The notes under the pieces were generated by a model. The model was not told where the DNA came from, made no database searches, and worked only from the letters and a program-made list of their open reading frames with translations. The position numbers and the translations under genes are program-made. Positions 7,579 to 12,569 of a DNA stretch of 12,569 bases are shown here, piece by piece. Source of the stretch: Prevotellaceae bacterium UBA5903. GTDB taxonomy: Bacteria > Bacteroidota > Bacteroidia > Bacteroidales > Bacteroidaceae. Location of the stretch: positions 26,104 through 38,672 of the forward strand of contig DJEH01000154.1 in the NCBI GenBank assembly GCA_002431845.1, written 5' to 3'. The first letter of the stretch is position 1; each line of letters opens with the position of its first letter.

Positions 7579-8580
7579 TTACTTTGCATCATAGCCCCAC
7601 TTTAGGTATGCAGCACCCCATGTAAAGCCTGCACCAAAAGCACAAAGTATAAGGTTGTCACCTTTCTTTAATTGCTTTTCATAATCCCATAAAGCAAGAG
7701 GTAATGTACCTGCAGAAGTATTACCATAACGTTGAATGTTGAGCATTACTTTGTCCATTGGCAACTCTAAACGATGAGCTACAGCTTCAATAATGCGCAC
7801 ATTTGCTTGATGAGGTACAACCCAAGCGATGTTATCCTTTGTCAAATTGTTACGTTCTGCAATCTGAGCACATGCATCACTCATGTTTGTTACAGCAAAC
7901 TTAAACACCGTACGACCTTCTTGATGCAAATAATGCATACGATGATCTATTGTGAAATATGAAGGGCTGCATACCGAACCACCAGCCTTCATGCATAAGA
8001 ACGGAAGCCCCTTACCATCTGTACGAAGATAGCTATCTTGCCATCCAATTCCCTCTTCTACAGAAGGTTCAACCAAAACTGCTGCTGCTCCATCACCAAA
8101 TATAGGGCAAGTAGCACGGTCTGTGTAATCTACTATCGAAGACATCTTATCAGCGCCACATACCACAATTTTCTTGTATCGTCCACTCTGTATCATACCT
8201 GCAGCAGCATCCATAGCAAACAAGAAACCGCAACAAGCAGCTTGCATATCAATGGCAAAAGCATTTTTCATACCCAAGCGACCGATAACGATGCTTGAAG
8301 TAGAAGGAAAATGATAGTCAGGAGTTGTTGTTGCTACAATCACGCAATCAACTTCTTGAGGATCGGTACCAGTTTTCTCTAACAATTGCTTTACAGCCTT
8401 ACGTGCCATATAGCTTGTACCCAAACCCTCTTCATTGAGAATGCGACGTTCTTTAATACCAATACGTGTCATGATCCATTCATCGTTGGTATCAACCATA
8501 CGTGAAAGTTCATCATTATTCAAAACGTATTCAGGAACATATCCGCCTACACCTGTGATGACAGCATTTATTTTTTCCAT
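7579..8580 (-). CDS. fabH: Beta-ketoacyl-ACP synthase III (FabH)
   Basis: FabH condenses a short acyl-CoA, usually acetyl-CoA, with malonyl-ACP and so starts type II fatty acid synthesis in the cytoplasm. This 333-residue protein has the usual length and an intact Cys-His-Asn triad. The Cys is Cys116 in MQAACCGF (112-119), the His is His257 in PHQAN (256-260) and the Asn is Asn287 in YGNTSAG (285-291). FGDGAAA (161-167) and the C-terminal FGAGFTWGA (315-323) are typical thiolase-fold motifs. The residue after the nucleophile is a second Cys where Escherichia coli FabH has Ala. The start, MEKINAVITGVG, matches the family. A 368-bp gap with a structured element separates it from rpmF upstream, and no plsX lies between. 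It probably has its own promoter. Confidence 0.97.
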   Translation of the reverse strand: MEKINAVITGVGGYVPEYVLNNDELSRMVDTNDEWIMTRIGIKERRILNEEGLGTSYMARKAVKQLLEKTGTDPQEVDCVIVATTTPDYHFPSTSSIVIGRLGMKNAFAIDMQAACCGFLFAMDAAAGMIQSGRYKKIVVCGADKMSSIVDYTDRATCPIFGDGAAAVLVEPSVEEGIGWQDSYLRTDGKGLPFLCMKAGGSVCSPSYFTIDHRMHYLHQEGRTVFKFAVTNMSDACAQIAERNNLTKDNIAWVVPHQANVRIIEAVAHRLELPMDKVMLNIQRYGNTSAGTLPLALWDYEKQLKKGDNLILCAFGAGFTWGAAYLKWGYDAK

Positions 8581-8703
8581 TTGAATATATTTTTATAGGC
8601 GCACAATTAGTATTTAGTTCTGTTATTTACCTTAGTTACTAACACTCAATCATTTACATTCTAATGTATAACATATGATGCATTTAATTAAAGTACAGCG
8701 CTT

Positions 8704-8711
8704 TATCTTTG
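8704..8711 (+). promoter_or_regulatory. TATCTTTG box with no gene downstream
   Basis: TATCTTTG followed by C matches the Bacteroidetes -7 consensus TAnnTTTG and is identical to the box before the hexosaminidase gene. It points rightward, toward the 3' end of rpmF, where no + strand gene exists. Upstream, only TTTA at 8683-8686 could stand in for the -33 element. It may be chance, or it may drive an antisense or small RNA. Confidence 0.25.
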
Positions 8712-8807
8712 CTATGACTTATATAGCGATAAGCATTTTCACTAATAAAACGCTATTTAGTAAAATAACAAGTCACCTAGTGTGCTCCAAATACAGACAA
8801 TCTTAAT

Positions 8808-8909
8808 AAAAAAATAGTTTAAGAGTTACGTCTCTGGCGTTCATCTTTATGTCTGGATGAAACGCAGACAGGAAAGGAAACGTCAAAGAGCCAACCAACT
8901 CTTAAACTA
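8808..8909 (-). terminator. Large structured terminator-like element after rpmF
   Basis: Read on the - strand, TAGTTTAAGAGTT (8909-8897) pairs perfectly with AACTCTTAAACTA (8827-8815), and T7 follows (8814-8808). The 69-nt insert holds its own strong hairpin: GCGTTTCATC (8865-8856) pairs with GATGAACGC (8845-8837) with one bulged T, extended by TCT/AGA pairs across a bulged base. A competing pair, GTCTG (8869-8865) with CAGAC (8855-8851), overlaps it. The remaining segment is pyrimidine-rich. It starts about 40 nt after the rpmF stop and probably ends the yceD-rpmF transcript. A regulatory RNA is an alternative. Confidence 0.7.
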
Positions 8910-8948
8910 CCAGTTTCATTTTAGTTGAACGAGAATGTAACTCTAATA

Positions 8949-9134
8949 TTATTCAGCCACTTCCTTTTCAATAGCCAACTTACCACGATAGTAGCCGCAT
9001 GTAGGGCATACAGTGTGGTAGATGTGCCAACCTCCACAATTAGGGCAGATAGCCAATGTAGGAGCAACTGCCTTGTCGTGAGTTCTACGCTTTAGAGTTC
9101 TCGTTTTTGATTGTCTTCTTTTAGGATGTGCCAT
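8949..9134 (-). CDS. rpmF: Large-subunit ribosomal protein bL32
   Basis: This 61-residue protein begins MAHPKRRQSKTRTLKRRTHD, the hallmark basic start of L32. A zinc ribbon follows, with CPNC (Cys30, Cys33) and CPTC (Cys43, Cys46). All four ligands are present, so it is the zinc-binding form rather than a cysteine-free paralogue. It is a structural component of the 50S subunit. It lies 99 bp after yceD on the same strand, the usual yceD-rpmF pair, and I see no strong terminator between them, so co-transcription from the yceD promoter is likely. AATCTTTG in the gap (- strand, about 9205-9198) is only a partial promoter match. Confidence 0.98.
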   Translation of the reverse strand: MAHPKRRQSKTRTLKRRTHDKAVAPTLAICPNCGGWHIYHTVCPTCGYYRGKLAIEKEVAE

Positions 9135-9233
9135 TTTGTTATTCTATTTTTTAGTTGTATAAATCATTTATATTTTTCTGCTACACTTATATCTATATCC
9201 AAAGATTTACCCATTAAAATAACGATTTTGCGT

Positions 9234-9713
9234 TTAATCGTCATCCTCGTCTTCTTCAGAGTTCAAACTTGATATTATGTAATTCATCATATCTGGGTTG
9301 CATTCTCCATCATGATGAATGCGTTGCATAGGCAATGAAGTTTCAATAATTTCATATACTTGCCATGAGAGGTCGTAGCACTGATTATTAGCTTCAACAT
9401 AAAGCATATCATCAGCATCATTCTCCTCAGGTTCAGCATCCTTTATCTTTATTGTATCTTCAGCATCAACATCAATACGTAAAGGATCTAAGCAACGATC
9501 GCAAGCAACCACCACATAGCCCTTAGCTTTAATGTTTACTTTATACACATCACCTATAGGACGTTTCACATAAACTTCAAGACAAATCTCCCCACCGCTT
9601 ATTTCTTCTTGCTCCAGGTCAGCAAAGAAGCGATCAGCCAATGTAAAATCCAAGCGTTTAGCTACTTCGGCAGCATGCGCCAAATTGATATTTAAGAGAT
9701 TAATACTTTGCAT
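9234..9713 (-). CDS. yceD: YceD/DUF177 family protein linked to 23S rRNA accumulation
   Basis: From the start I choose, the protein has 159 residues. It opens MQSINLLNINLAHAAEVAKR, like family members, which begin close to such a strand. It contains the family CxxC in VACDRCLDPL (69-78, Cys71 and Cys74), further cysteines at 112 and 138, and a very acidic tail. Homologues in Escherichia coli and maize have been connected with 23S rRNA accumulation, and the gene almost always precedes rpmF, as here. The frame is open to an ATG at 9776, which would add 21 residues. I reject that start because it adds a segment foreign to the family and because a consensus promoter box (TACCTTTG, 9729-9722) lies inside the extension. 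The chosen start leaves a leader of a few bases at most, or none. Confidence 0.88.
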   Translation of the reverse strand: MQSINLLNINLAHAAEVAKRLDFTLADRFFADLEQEEISGGEICLEVYVKRPIGDVYKVNIKAKGYVVVACDRCLDPLRIDVDAEDTIKIKDAEPEENDADDMLYVEANNQCYDLSWQVYEIIETSLPMQRIHHDGECNPDMMNYIISSLNSEEDEDDD

Positions 9714-9721
9714 AGCGACTG

Positions 9722-9729
9722 CAAAGGTA
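9722..9729 (-). promoter_or_regulatory. Probable -7 promoter box of the yceD-rpmF unit
   Basis: On the - strand the sequence reads TTACCTTTGC, a full match to TAnnTTTG, ending 8 bp before the yceD start at 9713. No TTTG sits about 19 bp upstream at the -33 position; the nearest TTTG (9734-9731) is too close. Transcription would begin at or just before the ATG, which suggests a leaderless or near-leaderless mRNA. Confidence 0.5.
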
Positions 9730-9874
9730 ACAAAATCTATTGTAATAGCGCATATTACCTTATTTTTTTTCATCATTTATAATATTTTTTGCTTACAGGA
9801 TGCTCCATAACTTATTTATGGCAACAAAAATATTGCTTTTACCTTTATTTTCGTTTTTGTAACACAGCAAATCT

Positions 9875-9905
9875 TTTGCCTTGTGGTTATGATATTGTAT
9901 CTTTG
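9875..9905 (+). promoter_or_regulatory. Bacteroidetes-type promoter of the hexosaminidase gene
   Basis: TTTG at 9875-9878 and TATCTTTG at 9898-9905 are separated by 19 bp, fitting the Bacteroides consensus TTTG-N19-21-TAnnTTTG. Transcription should begin near 9911-9914. That gives an A/T-rich 5' leader of about 60 nt before the ATG at 9975, with no Shine-Dalgarno sequence, as is normal in this phylum. Confidence 0.75.
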
Positions 9906-9974
9906 CAAAACAAACACACATAGTGATTGTAAATAAAAAGTTAGAAATACAAATTTTACAATTTTCTTTTATAC

Positions 9975-11996
9975 ATGAACATTTTCTTCTCTTCTAAAAA
10001 GTTGCTCGTTGTGGTAGCAAGTTGTCTACTATCTACAGGAACTTTATGGGCAGACATTAACCCTAAGCCCTTTGTAATTCCCGAGCTCAAAACTTGGACT
10101 GGTGCTGAAGGTCAAACTGCTATCTCAGGTCGTATTATCATCAAAGGAAACAACGCTCAAGCAACAGCCGAATCCTTGGCTAACGACTACAAAGCAATGT
10201 TTGGTAAATCGCTTACCATCACAACAGGCACAGCTAAAGCTGGTGATATAGTTCTAAGCATCAAAAAAGACAAGAAATTAGGTGAAGAGGGCTATTCTCT
10301 AAACATAGGAAATGCCATTGAACTAACAGCTAATACAACCCAAGGACTCTTTTGGGGTACACGTACACTCCTTCAAGTAGCAGAGCAACATAAAGACGCC
10401 GCATTGCCCAAAGGCAAAACAATTGATGTGCCAGAGTATAAGCTACGTGGATTTATGATTGACTGCGGCCGTAAATTCATCCCTATGAGCTACCTGCGCA
10501 ATTTAGCTAAAATAATGGGATACTACAAGATGAACACACTGCAAGTTCACCTTAACGACAATGGTTTCCGCCAATATTTTGGCAATGATTGGAACAAAAC
10601 ACAAGCTGCATTCCGCCTTGAGTGCGACACTTATCCAGGATTAACTGCTAAAGACGGCTCTTACAGCAAAAAAGAATTTATTGACCTTCAAAAACTTGCC
10701 GAGGAGAACGGAGTTGAAATTATCCCTGAGATAGATGCTCCTGCACACTCGCTTGCATTTACACAATACAAGCCAGAGATAGGAAGCAAAGAATATGGAA
10801 TGGATCACCTTGATCTATTCACTCCCGAGACATACAAGTTTATGGATGGCCTTTGGAAAGAATATATAGGTGGTAAAGATCCTGTTTTCCGCGGTCCACG
10901 CGTACACATCGGTACAGACGAATACTCTAACGCTAAAAAGGATGTAGTTGAGAAATTCCGTGAATACACAGACCATTACATCAAATTGGTTGAGAGTTAC
11001 GGCAAGAAAGCTGTGCTTTGGGGTGCGCTCACTCATGCTAATGGTACAACTAAGGTTAAGTCTAAAGATGTTTTGATGGACATTTGGTACAATGGTTATG
11101 CCGATCCTACTGAAATGCGTAAGCAAGGATATAAATTAGTAAGCATTCCCGACGGAATGGTATACATTGTACCTGCTGCAGGTTACTACTACGATTACCT
11201 AAACTGCCAATACCTCTATGAGCATTGGACACCTGCTGTTATCGGTAACAAAACATTCCCCGAAAACGATCCAGCCATTGAAGGTGGCATGTTTGCTGTA
11301 TGGAACGACCACGTTGGCAATGGTATAACCACCAAAGACGTACACCATCGTGTTTACCCCGCCCTACAGACCTTGGCTGTAAAATGCTGGACTGGAAAAG
11401 AGACTAAACTTTCTTATGCTGATTTTGATAAGAACCGCAAAAATCTTAGCGAAGCTCCTGGTGTAAACGAGTTAGGTCGCATTAGTCTTACAAACAACAA
11501 GACTACACTCCATGGTCCTATAACTCCAGGACAAAAGCTCGACTGGGAAGAGGTTGGCTACAACTATGCTGTATCATTCACTATCGATGGAAAGCAAGAG
11601 GCAAAAGGCACAGAACTATTCCGTTCGGCAAATGCTGTTGTTTACTTGTCAGACCCCGACCAAGGAAAACTTGGTTTTGAGCACGAAGGCTACCGCAACC
11701 TCTTTAACTACCGCGTTCCTGTTGGCGAAAAACATACCATCACTATTGAAGGAACAAACAAAGCTACTCGTCTGTACGTAGACGGCAATTTGAAAGAAGA
11801 ACTGGGTCCCAAGACACTCTATGTAATGCGCGACCAAGACCGTGCACACTATCAAGTAAAGGGTACCTACACTTACGAACCCGTAGTTTATCAACCAACA
11901 GATCAAATCTATTATCAACGCACACTTGTATTTCCACTTCGTCAAGCTGGACAATTCAAAAGTAATATTTCAGATTTGACAATTGAAATAAAGTAA
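9975..11996 (+). CDS. Exported family 20 beta-N-acetylhexosaminidase with LamG-like C-terminal domain
   Basis: This 673-residue enzyme should release terminal GlcNAc or GalNAc (or lacto-N-biose-type units) from glycans by substrate-assisted catalysis. An export signal occupies residues 1-26, with likely cleavage at TLWA/D. VASC at 14-17 could instead be a lipobox. Residues of about 30-150 match the GH20 N-terminal alpha/beta domain. The catalytic barrel is about 155-480, with Asp163/Arg166 in GFMIDCGRKF, IIPEIDAPAHS (249-259) and the catalytic Asp315-Glu316 pair in HIGTDEY (311-317). WYNGY (371-375) and AVWNDH (441-446) supply likely aromatic and substrate contacts. Residues of about 525-673 look like a concanavalin/LamG-type beta-sandwich, with TRLYVDGNLKEEL at 598-610. 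GTDE replaces the commoner GGDE, a variant that may mark a subgroup. No type IX sorting tail is visible. The gene stands alone between its own promoter and a terminator. Confidence 0.92.
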   Translation: MNIFFSSKKLLVVVASCLLSTGTLWADINPKPFVIPELKTWTGAEGQTAISGRIIIKGNNAQATAESLANDYKAMFGKSLTITTGTAKAGDIVLSIKKDKKLGEEGYSLNIGNAIELTANTTQGLFWGTRTLLQVAEQHKDAALPKGKTIDVPEYKLRGFMIDCGRKFIPMSYLRNLAKIMGYYKMNTLQVHLNDNGFRQYFGNDWNKTQAAFRLECDTYPGLTAKDGSYSKKEFIDLQKLAEENGVEIIPEIDAPAHSLAFTQYKPEIGSKEYGMDHLDLFTPETYKFMDGLWKEYIGGKDPVFRGPRVHIGTDEYSNAKKDVVEKFREYTDHYIKLVESYGKKAVLWGALTHANGTTKVKSKDVLMDIWYNGYADPTEMRKQGYKLVSIPDGMVYIVPAAGYYYDYLNCQYLYEHWTPAVIGNKTFPENDPAIEGGMFAVWNDHVGNGITTKDVHHRVYPALQTLAVKCWTGKETKLSYADFDKNRKNLSEAPGVNELGRISLTNNKTTLHGPITPGQKLDWEEVGYNYAVSFTIDGKQEAKGTELFRSANAVVYLSDPDQGKLGFEHEGYRNLFNYRVPVGEKHTITIEGTNKATRLYVDGNLKEELGPKTLYVMRDQDRAHYQVKGTYTYEPVVYQPTDQIYYQRTLVFPLRQAGQFKSNISDLTIEIK

Positions 11997-12343
11997 GCAC
12001 ACATTCCCTCATATCAAGGAATTTATTTCCTTGAATGAATTGCTTATAAACAAATTCATATTTACACATAAAAAGGCGGAACTGCACCCTATGTCAGTTC
12101 CGCCTTTTATGTTTCCATTAGGCCAATATTACGTAAGCATCCCTTGCAAGCCGTGTTGTATATACTCCTATAAAGTTGAAACCTTACAGACAAAAAGCAC
12201 TCACGTTTTGCCTGAATGAAAACTATATCTACCATCTATACTCTCAAGGCATAGATATACAAATCTATCAAGACTTTGGTCTATTTGTTTTCTACAATAC
12301 AGCCTGCATGGAATGTTTACAATATTACATACACAAGCAGCAA
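11997..12343. other. Gene-free gap after the hexosaminidase
   Basis: Apart from the terminator at 12066-12112, I see nothing that looks coding or mobile. The right part has only two weak hairpins: ATAGAT/ATCTAT (12251-12256 with 12263-12268) and AGAC/GTCT (12271-12274 with 12279-12282). Neither is followed by a strong T run. Short open frames on the + strand here cross the terminator or overlap the better-looking - strand gene at 12344-12553. Confidence 0.6.
12066..12112 (+). terminator. Strong intrinsic terminator after the hexosaminidase gene
   Basis: AAAAGGCGGAACTG (12071-12084) pairs perfectly with CAGTTCCGCCTTTT (12095-12108) around a 10-nt loop. The helix continues past one bulged A through ACAT (12066-12069) and ATGT (12109-12112). 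The A and T tracts at the stem base make it potentially bidirectional, so it could also stop leftward transcripts from the small gene at 12344-12553. It lies about 70 bp after the stop codon. Confidence 0.92.
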
Positions 12344-12553
12344 TCACTTTTTCATTCCAACACTGCCAGCATATTTCTCACTGAACTCACAATTTATCTC
12401 TACAAGTTCTTTAAAACCATAGATATAATCATCATAAATATCAGCCATTTCTGCACCTTCACAATCTATCCCCGAATAGCCTAAAGCCGACCTAACAATC
12501 TCAGCTCTTTCTTCTATTGTTGTATCTTTGATTAATAAACTTTTCATAAACAA
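12344..12553 (-). CDS. Small conserved-looking protein of unknown function
   Basis: This 69-residue soluble protein has no signal peptide or membrane segment. It starts MFMKSLLIKDTTIEERAEIV and then has an acidic central segment with DCEGAEM (30-36) and ADIYDDYIYGFKEL (37-50). Charged and hydrophobic residues are spaced as in a compact helical protein, which is unlike the shadow frames around it. Translation may begin at Met1 (12553) or Met3 (12547). I have an impression of similar short proteins in anaerobic Firmicutes and Bacteroidetes but cannot name the family or a function. The promoter would lie beyond the right edge. Downstream, the strong hairpin at 12066-12112 is the first structure likely to end its transcript. 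Confidence 0.65.
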   Translation of the reverse strand: MFMKSLLIKDTTIEERAEIVRSALGYSGIDCEGAEMADIYDDYIYGFKELVEINCEFSEKYAGSVGMKK

Positions 12554-12569
12554 TTTATTTTAATGCATC

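Larger units (their letters stand above)
8581..8948. other. 368-bp gene-free gap between rpmF and fabH
   Basis: No open reading frame here looks like a gene. The part next to rpmF (8808-8909) is the structured terminator-like element described separately. The middle (about 8640-8800) is AT-rich. It holds a + strand TATCTTTG box and an inverted pair ATAGCG (8723-8728) and CGCTAT (8751-8756). The part next to fabH has three TTAGT motifs (8607, 8614, 8632), the last within TTAGTTACTAAC. The fabH promoter should lie between 8581 and 8807 on the - strand, but I find no good match to the -33/-7 consensus. Confidence 0.6.

Noticed and set aside
8826..8890. Resemblance of CAGGAAAGGAAAC (+ strand) to the SRP RNA GGAAGGAAGCAGC motif
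   Set aside because: No GGAA tetraloop hairpin or asymmetric loop of 4.5S RNA can be built; the local fold is a different hairpin and the T run supports the opposite strand.
12031..12219. 62-residue + strand open frame after the hexosaminidase
   Set aside because: It runs through the strong terminator at 12066-12112 and has no protein-like pattern.
12176..12484. 102-residue + strand open frame near the right edge
   Set aside because: It overlaps the better-looking - strand protein at 12344-12553 and shows no domain, signal or sensible composition.
1..12569. CRISPR arrays, tRNA/rRNA genes, insertion sequences, phage or defence genes
   Set aside because: Read for on both strands; no regularly spaced repeats, no tRNA cloverleaf or rRNA motifs, and no transposase, integrase, nuclease or toxin-antitoxin domains among the credible frames.

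Overview
The window looks like chromosomal DNA from a Bacteroidales bacterium, most likely Prevotellaceae-like. The support is the AT-rich base composition, two promoters of the Bacteroidetes type (TTTG, about 19 bp, TAnnTTTG), no clear Shine-Dalgarno sequences, a TonB-dependent receptor with an N-terminal carboxypeptidase-regulatory-like domain, a loose-lipobox lipoprotein, and the gene run yceD-rpmF-fabH-era-der. I infer this from protein character and layout; no database was searched.

Layout. Positions 1-67 hold the intrinsic terminator of a gene off the left edge. On the + strand follow a TonB-dependent receptor (132-2582), the ribosome-assembly GTPase engB (2633-3253) and a sensor histidine kinase with no adjacent response regulator (3320-4501). 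These face a - strand block. Read in its own direction, that block is yceD/DUF177 (9713-9234), rpmF (9134-8949), fabH (8580-7579), era (7381-6500), der (6451-5135) and a small lipoprotein (5007-4552). A secreted or lipid-anchored family 20 beta-hexosaminidase with a C-terminal LamG-like domain (9975-11996, +) diverges from yceD and ends at a strong terminator. A small conserved-looking protein of unknown function (12553-12344, -) lies near the right edge.

How the genes fit together. engB, era and der encode three GTPases of ribosome assembly. rpmF encodes ribosomal protein L32, and the yceD family is linked to 23S rRNA accumulation. fabH initiates fatty acid synthesis, so the - strand block joins ribosome assembly with membrane lipid synthesis, as the rpmF-fabH neighbourhood does in many bacteria. 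No plsX lies between rpmF and fabH. The receptor, kinase, lipoprotein and hexosaminidase are envelope or sensing functions.

I see no phage, transposon, CRISPR, toxin-antitoxin or defence system; most of the window is ordinary core genome. The most unusual material is between genes on the - strand. After rpmF and after fabH there are two elements of about 95-105 nt, each closed by a 13-14 bp terminal helix, carrying an internally folded insert and followed by a T6-T7 run. They could be elaborate terminators or 3'-end-derived small RNAs. Two stacked hairpins also separate der from the lipoprotein gene.
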